Shown in pieces: positions 9,192 to 18,328 of a stretch of 64,000 nucleotides of DNA (within the stretch, counting starts at the first letter, position 1; the number at the start of each line of letters is the position of its first letter). The notes beneath the pieces were generated by a model. The model did not search any database and had not been told where the DNA came from. It saw only the letters and a program-made list of their open reading frames with translations. The translations under genes were made by a program, and so were the position numbers. This DNA is from Microbacterium ureisolvens (GTDB lineage Bacteria > Actinomycetota > Actinomycetes > Actinomycetales > Microbacteriaceae), in assembly GCF_019511645.1 (NCBI RefSeq), contig NZ_JAEUAX010000013.1, forward strand, positions 1-64,000, written 5' to 3'.

Positions 9192-9867
9192 TCACCCTCT
9201 CCACCTCGCTGAGGTGCGCCCGCATCGCTTCTCGAGCCTCGATCGCCGAGCCGACGGCGATCGCCTCGGCGATGCGTCGATGCTCCCGGCCGGAGGCCTC
9301 GCGTCGCTGAGCCACGAGGTTCACGATCTGCGACTGATGCGCGAGCGCGTCGCGGATGTCGGCGAGGGTCTTGGCGAAGACCGCGTTGCCGGATGCCTCG
9401 GCCACCAGCGCGTGGAACCGGGAGTCCAGTCGCACCCATTCGTCGGCGTCGTCGCTGGCATCCATCTCGGCGCACAGTCGCACCAGTTGGTCACGCTGCT
9501 GCTCGGAGCGCCGCTCGGCCGCGAAGCCGGCGGCGGGCACCTCGACGTGCGGGCGTGCCTCCACGAGGTCGCGCGACGAGAAGTCGCCGAACGTCGTCGA
9601 AGGGTTGAGGCGGTCGGCGATGACGAACGTGCCGCTCCCGGTCCGGGTGCGGGTGAGCCCCAGCGCCTGCAGCGATCGCAGCGCCTCGCGCACGAGCGGA
9701 CGGCTCACGCCGTAGCGTTCCGACAGCACCGCCTCGGCGGGAAGCCGTGTGCCAACGGGGATGGCGCCGGAGGAGATCGCCTCCCGCAGGTCGGTCAGCA
9801 CCGCGTCCGCCACGCTGGTCCGCGACACCGCCTCGGCCCGCGGCATCCATCTGACTCCATCGCTCAT
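9148..9867 (-). CDS. GntR-family (FadR subfamily) transcriptional regulator
   Basis: A 239-residue regulator with an N-terminal winged helix-turn-helix (residues about 17-80, including LSERYGVSRPLVREALRSL and the wing GSGTFV) and a C-terminal all-helical FCD ligand domain. The FCD pattern D..FH at the DSRFHALVAEASGN region and EH..I at EHRRIAEAI fit the metal- and carboxylate-binding FadR type. The ligand is probably a C4-dicarboxylate or amino acid, inferred from its place next to the aspartase and permease. The 3' end overlaps aspA by 44 bp on the opposite strand. A palindrome sharing a nine-base core with the aspA/permease promoter lies just upstream, so autoregulation is likely. Confidence 0.9.
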   Translation of the reverse strand: MSDGVRWMPRAEAVSRTSVADAVLTDLREAISSGAIPVGTRLPAEAVLSERYGVSRPLVREALRSLQALGLTRTRTGSGTFVIADRLNPSTTFGDFSSRDLVEARPHVEVPAAGFAAERRSEQQRDQLVRLCAEMDASDDADEWVRLDSRFHALVAEASGNAVFAKTLADIRDALAHQSQIVNLVAQRREASGREHRRIAEAIAVGSAIEAREAMRAHLSEVERVITPLAAGAAPGAAD

Positions 9868-9932
9868 GTGTCCACTGTCGAAGCAGGGCGTGAAGTTGTC
9901 AAACCGCCAGTCCGATTCGGCGACGCCTTCTG

Positions 9933-9946
9933 CTGTCAGACGTCTG
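9933..9946. promoter_or_regulatory. Candidate operator upstream of the gntR-type gene
   Basis: CTGTCAGACGTCTG contains the nine-base core CTGTCAGAC shared with 7675-7683, plus a perfect ten-base palindrome CAGACGTCTG (9937-9946). It overlaps the 3' end of the GH65 gene and lies about 70 bases before the regulator start, a suitable place for autoregulation. Confidence 0.5.
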
Positions 9947-12464
9947 CGCCGTGCTCGATGTCCGCGGGGGCGCCGACGATGATCGGGATGGTGGAGGTGA
10001 CGGTGGGCACCGACGCCGACAGCAGCGAGCCGTCTTCGCGGCGCGCGTCGCCGAGCTCGCGCAGAGACGGTCGGCCCGGGATCACGGGTCCCTGCCCGTC
10101 GAGCGGAGCCACCACCTCTTCGCCGGCGCCGACCACATAGCCCACGCCTCGCACGCTGAAGCCGACGGGCTCGCCCTCGACGGCCCGCACGCGGAGCTCG
10201 TCGCGGGTGACGGTGATCACCAGGCGTGTCCCGTGCCAGTGCAGGACGAACTCGAGCGATGGCCACGACGCGGGAAGGCGCGGGTCGAACGAGAGCTCGC
10301 CGAAGTGGTCGCGCATGCCGCCGAAGCCGGCGACGAGCGCGGTCCACACGCCGCCTGCCGAGGCCACATGCACACCGTCAGAGGCGTTGTGGTGCAGGTC
10401 GCCGAGGTCGACGAAGATCGACTCGCGGAAGTACTCCAGCGCGAGGTCCTGGTACCCGACCTCGGCGGCGAGTATCGACTGTACTACCGCCGACAGCGTC
10501 GAATCGCCCGTGGTCAGCGGGTCGTAGTACTCGAAGTCTGCGAGCTTGTCCTCGTCGGAGAAGTGGTTGCCCTGGAGGAAGAGCGCCAGCACGACGTCGG
10601 CCTGCTTGAGCACCTGGTACCGGTAGATCACCAGCGGGTGGAAGTGCAGCAGCAGCGGCCGCTTGTCGGGCGGCGTGTTCTCGAGATCCCAGATCTCGCG
10701 CTCGAGGAACACGTGATCCTGCGGATGGATGCCGAGACTCGGGCTGAACGGGATGTGCATGGCCTCGGCGGCCCGCTCCCATGCCTCGGGCTCGCCCGGC
10801 TCCAGTGCGAGGCGGTCGACCATCTGGCGGTAGACCTCGCCATCGAGCTCCGCCATCTCCCGGATGGTGCGGGCGGCGAAGCGGAGGTTGAACCGCGCCA
10901 TGACATTCGTGAAGAGGTTGTCGTTGACGACGGTCGTGTACTCGTCGGGGCCGGTGACGCCGTGGATGTGGAACGTGTCGCCCTCGCCGTCGAGCACACC
11001 GTCGCTCGAGCGCCAGAAGCCGAGAGTCGCCCATAGGCGCGCCGTCTCGACGGCGATGTCGACGCCCTCACGGAAGAGGAACTCGTTGTCGCCCGTCGCC
11101 CGCACATACTTCGCGAGGGCGAAGCTGACGTCCGCGTTGATGTGGTACTGCGCGGTCCCGGCGGCGTAGTAGGCGGATGCCTCTTCGCCGTTGATGGTGC
11201 GCCACGGGAACAGCGCCCCGGCCTCGTTGAGCTGGAAGGCCCGGCGCCGCGCGGCAGGCAACATCAGATACCTCATGCGCAGCGCGTTGCGCGCCCACAG
11301 CGGGGTCGTATATGCGAGGAAGGGGAGCACGTAGATCTCGGTGTCCCAGAAGTAGTGTCCGGAGTACCCCGAGCCCGTCATGCCCTTCGCGGGGACGCCC
11401 TGGCCGTCGGCGCGGGCTGCCGCCTGGGCCAGCTGGAACAAGCACCAGCGGGTCGCCTGCTGGAGGTCGTCGTGGCCCCCGATCCGCACGTCCGAGCGCT
11501 CCCAGAACGCGTCGAGCCACTCGCGCTGCTGTGCACGGATGGCGTCGACGCTCTCGCCGAGGGCGCGGTCGAGCGTGCGGCGGCAGCGGTCGACGAGCTC
11601 GCGCGCGGGCACGCCGCGAGAGGTGTGGTAGCTCACGAGCTTCGTGACCCGGATCGGGACGCCGGCCTTCGCGTCGACCCGGAACACGTTCTTCGCGATG
11701 TCGGGCTCGATGAGCGTGCGCGAGGTGTACTCGTTCGCCGTCTCGACCAGGTGGTCGGCGACGACGGCGATCGTCATGCCCGAGTCGGTGGCCCGGTACG
11801 ACAGGGCCGAGCGCGCCTTGTCCTGCCAGTACTCCTGCGGCTGCAGCACGCGCTCGTGGAGCTTCTCGGTCTTGCGGGGGTCGAAGCCGGCCTTGCGCGG
11901 CGCCGAGGGCGTGCCGCCGTAGACGTCCTCGCCGTCCTGACGGTTGAGGATCTGGCAGCTCACCGTGACAGGGGCGTCGGCGTTCAGCACCGTGACGTCC
12001 ACCGTCATGAGCGCGAGGTGCTTCTCCTCGAACGACACCAGCCGCTCGTAGTCGATCCGCACCTCCTTGCCCGACGGCGTGACCCACAGGATGTGCCGGC
12101 GCTGCACGCCATCGCGCATGTCGAGGACACGCTCGTACTCGCGCACGTCGGCGACGTCGAGCGACAGCGGCTCGTCGTCGACATAGACCCGCATGACCTT
12201 GGCGTCGGGGGCGTTGATGATCGTCTGGCCGACCTCGGCGAAGCCGTAGGCCTGCTCGGCATGACGGATCGGGAACGTCTCGTGGAACCCGTTGATGAAC
12301 GTGCCGTGCTCGTGCGCGTGGCGCCCTTCGGGCTGATTGCCGCGCAGGCCCAGATAGCCGTTGCCCACGGCGAACAGCGTCTCGGTGACGCCGGCGTCGT
12401 CGAGCTGGAACGACGTCTCGACGAGGCGCCAGGGGTCGACGGGGAACCGGTCGCGATCGATCAT
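9936..12464 (-). CDS. Glycoside hydrolase family 65 disaccharide phosphorylase
   Basis: Family GH65 enzymes phosphorolyse alpha-glucosides such as maltose, trehalose, kojibiose or nigerose with inversion, giving beta-glucose 1-phosphate. The 842-residue protein has an N-terminal beta-sandwich (FAVGNGYLGLRGN near the start), the (alpha/alpha)6 barrel with WDTEIYVLPFL, and the catalytic general acid in GVTGPDEY (Glu508). Length and order of domains are normal. Which disaccharide is used cannot be read from sequence alone. It starts 4 bp inside the stop of the beta-phosphoglucomutase gene, which converts its product. The start ATG is preceded by GGAGGAGTT. No dedicated transporter is adjacent. 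Confidence 0.92.
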   Translation of the reverse strand: MIDRDRFPVDPWRLVETSFQLDDAGVTETLFAVGNGYLGLRGNQPEGRHAHEHGTFINGFHETFPIRHAEQAYGFAEVGQTIINAPDAKVMRVYVDDEPLSLDVADVREYERVLDMRDGVQRRHILWVTPSGKEVRIDYERLVSFEEKHLALMTVDVTVLNADAPVTVSCQILNRQDGEDVYGGTPSAPRKAGFDPRKTEKLHERVLQPQEYWQDKARSALSYRATDSGMTIAVVADHLVETANEYTSRTLIEPDIAKNVFRVDAKAGVPIRVTKLVSYHTSRGVPARELVDRCRRTLDRALGESVDAIRAQQREWLDAFWERSDVRIGGHDDLQQATRWCLFQLAQAAARADGQGVPAKGMTGSGYSGHYFWDTEIYVLPFLAYTTPLWARNALRMRYLMLPAARRRAFQLNEAGALFPWRTINGEEASAYYAAGTAQYHINADVSFALAKYVRATGDNEFLFREGVDIAVETARLWATLGFWRSSDGVLDGEGDTFHIHGVTGPDEYTTVVNDNLFTNVMARFNLRFAARTIREMAELDGEVYRQMVDRLALEPGEPEAWERAAEAMHIPFSPSLGIHPQDHVFLEREIWDLENTPPDKRPLLLHFHPLVIYRYQVLKQADVVLALFLQGNHFSDEDKLADFEYYDPLTTGDSTLSAVVQSILAAEVGYQDLALEYFRESIFVDLGDLHHNASDGVHVASAGGVWTALVAGFGGMRDHFGELSFDPRLPASWPSLEFVLHWHGTRLVITVTRDELRVRAVEGEPVGFSVRGVGYVVGAGEEVVAPLDGQGPVIPGRPSLRELGDARREDGSLLSASVPTVTSTIPIIVGAPADIEHGADV

Positions 12465-13192
12465 CGTGCGAACTCCTCCAGGTCCTCGACCACGACGTGA
12501 GCGCCGGCTTCGACGAGGTCCTGCTCGCCGGCACCCCGATCCACTCCGACCACGAGCCCGAAGCCGCCGGCGGCGGCGGACTGCACGCCGCTGATGGCGT
12601 CTTCGACCGCGGCGCTGCGAGCGGGCTCGACCCCCAGCATCCGTGCCGCCTCGACGAACACGTCCGGCGCGGGCTTGGAGGCGAGGTGGTCGCGTTCGGC
12701 GATGACGCCGTCCATGACGACGGCGAACCGGTCGCGGATGCCGGCTGCCGCCAGCACCTCCTCGGCGTTCTTCGAGCTCGACACCACGGCGACAGGCGTC
12801 CCGGCCGCCGCGAGGACGTCGAGCAGTCGCAGGGAGCCCGGATACGGCGCGATGCCGTCGGCGCGCAGCACGCGCTCGAAGACGGCGTTCTTGCGGTTGC
12901 CGATCCCGCACACCGTGTCGGCGGTCACCGGGTCGGACGGGTGCCCCCACGGCACCTCGACGTCGCGCGAGCGCAGCAGGCTCGCCACGCCGTCGTAGCG
13001 CTTCTTGCCGTCCAGGTGGTCGAAGTAGTCGCGCTCGCTGTACGGCGGGGTGATGTCCCATGCCGCGAAGAGCTCCTCGAACATCGTCTGCCACGCGTGC
13101 ATGTGCACTTCTGCGGTGGGCGTGAGGACGCCGTCCAGATCGAACAGCACGGCGTCATAGGCGGTCAGATCGGGCAGGGCTTCGTCAGCCAC
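12461..13192 (-). CDS. pgmB: HAD-superfamily beta-phosphoglucomutase
   Basis: This enzyme interconverts beta-glucose 1-phosphate and glucose 6-phosphate, linking the GH65 phosphorylase to glycolysis. The 243-residue protein has HAD motif I FDLDGVLTPT (nucleophile Asp plus general acid Asp), motif II VVSSSKN, motif III lysine in SKPAPDVF, and motif IV VEDAISG. The cap domain between residues about 30 and 110 carries the substrate-binding DGKKRYDG. GTG at 13192 is chosen because CCGGAGG lies just upstream; a longer in-frame start exists but adds unsupported residues. It overlaps the GH65 gene by 4 bp (ATGA), a very common pairing. Confidence 0.92.
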   Translation of the reverse strand: MADEALPDLTAYDAVLFDLDGVLTPTAEVHMHAWQTMFEELFAAWDITPPYSERDYFDHLDGKKRYDGVASLLRSRDVEVPWGHPSDPVTADTVCGIGNRKNAVFERVLRADGIAPYPGSLRLLDVLAAAGTPVAVVSSSKNAEEVLAAAGIRDRFAVVMDGVIAERDHLASKPAPDVFVEAARMLGVEPARSAAVEDAISGVQSAAAGGFGLVVGVDRGAGEQDLVEAGAHVVVEDLEEFAR

Positions 13193-13263
13193 AGAACCTC
13201 CGGGAACGGGAGCGGTACGGATGCTCGGCACGCGGTCGGGCCGTGCAGCAAGCGTAATGCGGG

Positions 13264-13285
13264 CAGGTGTCCGGTCGACACCCTG
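13264..13285. terminator. Weak hairpin downstream of ackA
   Basis: CAGGTGTC and GACACCCTG can pair around a CGGTC loop just beyond the ackA stop codon. There is no clear U tract, so it is at best a partial or factor-dependent terminator. Confidence 0.3.
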
Positions 13286-13291
13286 TGACGG

Positions 13292-14518
13292 TCAATCCCT
13301 GGCGACGCTCAGGGTCTGTCGTGCGATCTCGAGCTCCTCGTCGGTCGGGACGACGAGCACCGTCACCGCGGAGGCATCCGTCGAGATGACCCGGATGCCG
13401 CGTTCGGGGCCCTCGTTGCGCACCGGGTCGATCTCCACGCCCGCGAAGCCGAGCGTCTCGAGCGCGCGGGCGCGCACCTGCGGGGCGTTCTCACCGACCC
13501 CTGCCGTGAACGAGATGACATCGGCGCCACCCAGCTGGGCGAGGTAGGCGCCGGCGTACGCGCGCAGCCGGTGCACGTACACCTCGAACGCCAGGATCGC
13601 CTTCTGCTCGCCTCGCTCGATGGCGGCGCGGATGTCGCGCAGATCGTTGGACCCCGCGAGCCCCAGCAGGCCGCTGCGCTTGTTGAGAAGCTCGTCGAGG
13701 TCGTCCACCGACATGCCCGCCCGCCGCTCGAGCTGCAAGAGCACGGCGGGGTCGATGTCGCCCGAGCGCGTGCCCATCACGAGACCCTCGAGCGGGGTGA
13801 ACCCCATCGACGTGTCCACCGAGCGGCCGCCGTCGACCGCCGTGACCGACGCGCCGTTGCCCAGGTGGAACACGATCTGCTTGAGCTCGGCGAGCGGTCG
13901 GCCCAGGAACGAGGCCGCGGCCTCGCTCACGAACTTGTGGGACGTGCCGTGGAAGCCGTACCGGCGGATGCGATGGGATGCTGCGACCTCGGCGTCGATC
14001 GCGTAGGTGTATGCCTCGGGTGCCAGGGTCTGATGGAACGCGGTGTCGAAGACGGCCACGTGCGGGACGTCGGGGAACGCCTGCCGGGCCGCGACGATCC
14101 CCGCGAGATTCGCGGGGTTGTGCAGCGGGGCCAGCACCGACAGCTCGTCGATGTTGATCTCGACGAGAGGTGTGATGAGGGTCGGCTCGAAGAAGCGCGC
14201 ACCGCCGTGCACGACGCGATGGCCCACGGCCACCGGCGGCGTCTCGGCGAGCGACGGTCCGTCGGAGGCGAACGCCTCGAGCATGACGCCGAACCCGGCG
14301 GTGTGGTCGGGAATCGGAAGCTCGCGGGTGCGCGTGGCGTCGAGGAAGGCCGGCGCGGGCCCGTCCGTCGGCGTCGCATACACGGTGTGGCGTGCGATGC
14401 CGATCGCGTCGCCGATGCGCTCCACGAGGCCCGACGCGAGCGTGCGCTCGGTGTCCATGTCGAGGAGCTGGTACTTGAACGACGACGAGCCGCTGTTGAT
14501 CACGAGCACCGGGGTCAT
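13292..14518 (-). CDS. ackA: Acetate kinase
   Basis: This enzyme transfers the acetyl phosphate group to ADP, making ATP and acetate, and works in reverse to activate acetate. The 408-residue ASKHA-fold protein begins VLVINSGSSSFKYQLL (acetokinase signature 1, with the phosphate-binding Asn/Ser) and carries HRVVHGG, the second signature DTAFHQT, GFHGTSH, LGNGAS and the C-terminal FTAGVGENA. Length is normal. It lies 31 bp downstream of pta on the same strand, forming the standard acetyl-CoA/acetate overflow operon. Confidence 0.96.
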   Translation of the reverse strand: MTPVLVINSGSSSFKYQLLDMDTERTLASGLVERIGDAIGIARHTVYATPTDGPAPAFLDATRTRELPIPDHTAGFGVMLEAFASDGPSLAETPPVAVGHRVVHGGARFFEPTLITPLVEINIDELSVLAPLHNPANLAGIVAARQAFPDVPHVAVFDTAFHQTLAPEAYTYAIDAEVAASHRIRRYGFHGTSHKFVSEAAASFLGRPLAELKQIVFHLGNGASVTAVDGGRSVDTSMGFTPLEGLVMGTRSGDIDPAVLLQLERRAGMSVDDLDELLNKRSGLLGLAGSNDLRDIRAAIERGEQKAILAFEVYVHRLRAYAGAYLAQLGGADVISFTAGVGENAPQVRARALETLGFAGVEIDPVRNEGPERGIRVISTDASAVTVLVVPTDEELEIARQTLSVARD

Positions 14519-14549
14519 CGCGCGTTCCCTTCTCCTTCCGGTCGCCGTC

Positions 14550-16724
14550 TCAGCGACCGGCCTCCTGGGCCTGGATCGCGGTGATCGCGATGGTGTTGAC
14601 GATGTCGTCGACGAGCGCGCCGCGCGACAGATCGTTGATGGGCTTGTTGAGACCCTGCAGCACGGGCCCGATCGCGACGGCGCCCGCGGAGCGCTGCACG
14701 GCCTTGTACGTGTTGTTGCCGGTGTTGAGGTCGGGGAAGACGAACACCGTCGCGCGGCCGGCGACGGCGGACCCGGGCATCTTCGCCGCGGCCACCGCGG
14801 CATCGGCCGCGGCGTCGTACTGGATCGGCCCTTCCACGAGCAGCTCCGGAGCCCGTGAGCGGACGAGGGCCGTCGCATCCCTCACCTTCTCGACATCGGC
14901 ACCCGATCCCGACTCCCCCGTCGAGTACGACAGCATCGCCACGCGCGGATCGATGCCGAACTGCGCCGCAGTCGCCGCCGACGAGATGGCGATGTCGGCG
15001 AGCTGCTCGCTCGTCGGGTCGGGGATGACGGCGCAGTCGCCGTAGACCAGGACGCGGTCGGCGAGGGCCATGAGGAACACGCTCGAGACGACCGAGACGC
15101 CCGGCCTGGTCTTGATGATCTCGAATGCGGGACGGATCGTGTGCGCCGTGGTGTGGGCGGCGCCCGACACCATGCCGTCGGCGAGACCCAGGTGCACCAT
15201 CATCGTGCCGAAGTACGAGACATCGGTGACGGTGTCGGCCGCCTGCCCCACCGTGACGCCCTTGTGGGCGCGCAGGCGCGCGTACTCCTCGGCGAACTTG
15301 TGGACGTGCACCGCGTCCAGCGGCGACAGCACCTCCGCGCCCTGGATGTCGATGCCGAGCTCGATCGCCCGCGCGCGCACCTCGAAGGGCTCGCCGAGGA
15401 TCACGAGGTCGGCGATGCCGCGCTTGAGCACGGTGGCCGCGGCGCGCAGCACACGGTCGTCGTCGCCCTCGGGCAGCACGATGCGCTTGCGCTCTGCGCG
15501 CGCCCGCTCGATGAGCTGGAACTCGAACATGAGCGGCGTGACCACCGTCGCCCGCGCCAGGCCGAAGGCGACGAGCAGCTCGTCGGTGTCGACGCTCTGC
15601 TCGAAGAGGGCGAGCGCGGTGTCGTAGCGGCGCTGGGAGTCGGCGGCGAGGCGGCCGCGCGTGCCCATGATCCGCACCGCGGTCTCGTACGTGCCGAGCT
15701 CGGTCGTGATGATGGGCACGCTCGAGCCCAGGCCGTCGATGAGACGCGTCACCGGCTCGGGAAGCTCGAACCCACCGTTGAGCACGACGCCCGAGATCGA
15801 GGGGAACGTGCCCGACGCGTTCGCGAGCAGCGTGGCCAGCAGCACCTCGGAGCGGTCGGCGGGGATGATGACCACAGCGCCCTCGAGCAGCCGCGGCAGC
15901 ACATTCACCATCGACATGCCCGCGACCACCACCGCCAGCGCTTCGCGCGTGAGACGGTCGGGGTCGCCGGCGAGCATCTCGCCGTCGACGGAGCGCATGA
16001 TGCCGCGCATCGACGGCGCCACGAGGTAGCGATCCTCGGGGATCGCCCACACCGGAACCGAGGAGTGCTGCCCGGAGGCCGGCACCGGGGCGGCCGGGGC
16101 GGCGCCTTCGAGGTGCGCGCGGATGGACCGGCGGATGGCGTCGAGGGTCTCGTCGGCGCGCTCCGGGTCGGCGCGGTTCGCGACGACCGCGAAGAGCTTC
16201 GCGCGACCGTGGGCGAGCTCGGCGAGCGCGAGGTCGGCGATCTGCCCCATCTCGGCGGGGGTGCGCGGCAGCGACGAGCCGAGCTGCTCGGGCTGCGTCT
16301 GGTTCTGCGCCGAGCGGCCGCCGAGCACCAGCAGCACCGGGGCGCCGAGGTTCGCGGCGATGCGGGCGTTGTAGGCGAGCTCCGCAGGACTGCCGACGTC
16401 CGTGTAGTCGCTGCCCACCACGACGACCGCGTCGCACTGGGCCTGGACCGCCTTGTAGCGCTCGACGATCGTCGCGAGCGCAGCATCCGGATCATGCCGC
16501 ACGTCGTCATAGGTGACACCGATGCAGTCGTCGTACGGAAGGTCGACGCCGTCGTGGTCGAGAAGCATCTCGAGCACGTAGTCCCGCTCCACCGTCGACC
16601 GCGCGATCGCCCGGAACACGCCCACCCGCGGCGTGGCGTGACTCAGCGCGTCGAGCACCCCGAGTGCGACCGTGGACTTCCCCGAATGACCCTCTGCCGA
16701 CGTGATGTAGATGCTCTGCGCCAC
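14550..16724 (-). CDS. pta: Phosphate acetyltransferase (long form)
   Basis: This enzyme exchanges CoA of acetyl-CoA for phosphate. The 724-residue long-form protein has an N-terminal P-loop-like regulatory domain (GHSGKST, residues 12-18, related to dethiobiotin synthetase), a central DRTGG-type domain, and a C-terminal PTA_PTB catalytic domain. The catalytic domain carries RIVLPEGDDDRVLRAA and, near the end, FPDLNTGNN. It is the promoter-proximal gene of pta-ackA and is divergent from the Nudix gene with about 110 bp between starts. The ATG start sits at the usual family N-terminus. Nothing appears broken. Confidence 0.95.
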   Translation of the reverse strand: MAQSIYITSAEGHSGKSTVALGVLDALSHATPRVGVFRAIARSTVERDYVLEMLLDHDGVDLPYDDCIGVTYDDVRHDPDAALATIVERYKAVQAQCDAVVVVGSDYTDVGSPAELAYNARIAANLGAPVLLVLGGRSAQNQTQPEQLGSSLPRTPAEMGQIADLALAELAHGRAKLFAVVANRADPERADETLDAIRRSIRAHLEGAAPAAPVPASGQHSSVPVWAIPEDRYLVAPSMRGIMRSVDGEMLAGDPDRLTREALAVVVAGMSMVNVLPRLLEGAVVIIPADRSEVLLATLLANASGTFPSISGVVLNGGFELPEPVTRLIDGLGSSVPIITTELGTYETAVRIMGTRGRLAADSQRRYDTALALFEQSVDTDELLVAFGLARATVVTPLMFEFQLIERARAERKRIVLPEGDDDRVLRAAATVLKRGIADLVILGEPFEVRARAIELGIDIQGAEVLSPLDAVHVHKFAEEYARLRAHKGVTVGQAADTVTDVSYFGTMMVHLGLADGMVSGAAHTTAHTIRPAFEIIKTRPGVSVVSSVFLMALADRVLVYGDCAVIPDPTSEQLADIAISSAATAAQFGIDPRVAMLSYSTGESGSGADVEKVRDATALVRSRAPELLVEGPIQYDAAADAAVAAAKMPGSAVAGRATVFVFPDLNTGNNTYKAVQRSAGAVAIGPVLQGLNKPINDLSRGALVDDIVNTIAITAIQAQEAGR

Positions 16725-16834
16725 GCGTCCAGCCTATGGGCGGCACGGATGCTGCGGCCAGGCGTGCCACCGGATCACAGGCAGCACGCAGCCGGAGGCG
16801 GGAAGGGTGCCCGCCGGCGGATACCCTCGACGGC

Positions 16835-17506
16835 ATGCACGAACCCCGCCCCGGAATAGACGCCCCCGATCACCGCGGCCGGATCGGCCTCGACCGGACG
16901 GGGCGTGATCTGGACCGCAATCCCGATGTGCGGGTGACCGACGTCGAGGTGCTCGCATCGGCGTGGCACGTGCTGCGGCGCACCACCCTGGAGTACCGCG
17001 GGCCGTCGGGCCGGTGGGAGACGCAGCAGCGGGAGACGTACGACCGCGGCAACGGTGCGACGGTTCTGCTCTACGACCGCGCCCGCCGCACCGTGCTGCT
17101 CACGCGGCAGTTCCGCTATCCGGTCTATGTCAACGACCACCCCGACGGGATGCTGATCGAGACGGCTGCAGGACTCCTCGACGAGGACGACCCGGCCACG
17201 GCGATCCGGCGGGAGGCGGTCGAGGAGACCGGCGTCGGCATCGGCGACCTCGAGCGCGTGTGGGACGTCTACATGAGCCCCGGCTCGGTCACCGAGAGGC
17301 TGCACTTCTTCGCCGCTCCCTATGACGGCGCCGCGGGGATCGGCGAGCGCGGCGGCCTCGCTGAGGAGGGCGAGCACATCGAACTGGTGGAGCTCGTCAT
17401 CGACGACGCGCTGGCGATGGTCCGCGACGGCCGGATCCAGGACGCGAAGACCATCATGCTGCTGCAGTGGTCGGTGCTCGAGGGCCCCTTCGCCCGGAAA
17501 GATTAA
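16835..17506 (+). CDS. NudK/ADP-ribose pyrophosphatase-type Nudix hydrolase
   Basis: A 223-residue Nudix enzyme whose central block RETYDRGNGATVLLYD and later RQFRYPVYVN match the GDP-mannose/ADP-ribose pyrophosphatase (NudK) group. The Nudix box is GLLDEDDPATAIRREAVEETG; the helix glutamates that bind magnesium (REAVEE) are present, and an Asp replaces the first conserved Glu, as in many NudK proteins. It would split a nucleotide sugar or ADP-ribose into two monophosphates. The exact substrate is unknown. The start at 16835 gives a compact N-terminus; longer in-frame starts run into the pta promoter region. It converges on the SRP RNA gene. Confidence 0.82.
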   Translation: MHEPRPGIDAPDHRGRIGLDRTGRDLDRNPDVRVTDVEVLASAWHVLRRTTLEYRGPSGRWETQQRETYDRGNGATVLLYDRARRTVLLTRQFRYPVYVNDHPDGMLIETAAGLLDEDDPATAIRREAVEETGVGIGDLERVWDVYMSPGSVTERLHFFAAPYDGAAGIGERGGLAEEGEHIELVELVIDDALAMVRDGRIQDAKTIMLLQWSVLEGPFARKD

Positions 17507-17508
17507 GA

Positions 17509-17592
17509 CTCTCCGCGAACCCGGCAGAGCCTGGTTACCCTTGCTACGTTTCCGTCCTGGGGGAGTTGGCCTGGATGCCGCCTCGCGGAGAG
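17509..17592 (-). ncRNA. ffs: Small signal recognition particle RNA (4.5S-type)
   Basis: On the minus strand the ends pair perfectly (CTCTCCGCGA with TCGCGGAGAG). The apical domain shows the SRP signature: a symmetric loop with CAGG opposite AGCA, closed by ACG/CGT around a GAAA tetraloop. This is the Ffh-binding site. About 84 bases form the core; the mature ends may extend a few bases. The strand is set by the asymmetric CAGG/AGCA signature, since the terminal stem alone is symmetric. Confidence 0.9.
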
Positions 17593-17629
17593 CTGGGTCA
17601 AGTCTAACCCGTCGCGCGGAGACCCGACG

Positions 17630-18328
17630 TCACACCACCAGCGGACCCAGGCGCACGGCCAGAGGCTGCAGCACCGACAGCACCTGCGAGGGGTCGTCGG
17701 CTCGATGGCGCGGACCGGAGAATCCCACCGCCCCCGCGAGGCTCCCTGCGGCATCGCGGAGAGGCACCGCGACGCAGCCGTAGCCCGGAACGAGCTCACC
17801 GAGCTGGCGGGTGGCGCCGAGGTCGGCGAAGTCCTGTCGCGCCGATTCCTCCCCTCTCCCCTGCTCGATCCGCAGCAGGCGTCCGAGCGCGAACCGCTCG
17901 GGCTCCCGGGCGAGCCGGACCTCGTCCGAGAAGGGGAAGTCCGGGTCGGCGTCGACCAGCGAGGCGCGGCCCTCCACGAAGAGCGCCACGTGCACGCCGC
18001 CCCGGAGGGCCGCGCGAGCCTCCGCCACCACGCCGCGGGCCGCCGACGTCAGCCGCGCGGGTCCTGCCGCCACGGCGGCGAGCTGCACCACCTTCGCACC
18101 GAGGGCGAATCCTGCGAGATCGGGGGTGCGCACGAGGTACTCGTCCTGCACGAGGAGGTTGAGCAGGCGATAGGCGGTCGCACGCGGGAGTCCGAGCTCG
18201 AGCGAGATCTCGCGGGCCGTGGCTCCCGCGCCGAGGTGCGCCACCGCCTCGAGCACCGTGAGCGCACTGTGCACCGCCTTCGGCTGGCGCGCCGTCAGTG
18301 TCGGGCCCGACGCCGGCCGCTCACCCAC
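17630..18328 (-). CDS. IclR-family transcriptional regulator
   Basis: A 232-residue regulator with an N-terminal winged helix-turn-helix (LTVLEAVAHLG, then REISLELGLPRATAYRLLNLL, residues about 20-60) and a C-terminal GAF-like effector domain (residues about 80-230). The GTG start at 18328 overlaps the stop of the upstream permease by 8 bp, so the two are co-transcribed. The neighbouring permeases and amine oxidase suggest it controls uptake and oxidation of an amine or amino acid. The effector is unknown. A TTCAC/GTGAA dyad in the divergent permease promoter region is a possible binding site. Confidence 0.85.
   Translation of the reverse strand: MGERPASGPTLTARQPKAVHSALTVLEAVAHLGAGATAREISLELGLPRATAYRLLNLLVQDEYLVRTPDLAGFALGAKVVQLAAVAAGPARLTSAARGVVAEARAALRGGVHVALFVEGRASLVDADPDFPFSDEVRLAREPERFALGRLLRIEQGRGEESARQDFADLGATRQLGELVPGYGCVAVPLRDAAGSLAGAVGFSGPRHRADDPSQVLSVLQPLAVRLGPLVV

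Noticed and set aside
12465..13094. Extension of the GH65 frame upstream
   Set aside because: It overlaps the beta-phosphoglucomutase gene on the same strand in another frame and shows no GH65 features.
17509..17592. SRP RNA on the plus strand
   Set aside because: The terminal stem is symmetric, but the CAGG/AGCA loop and GAAA tetraloop only form on the minus strand.
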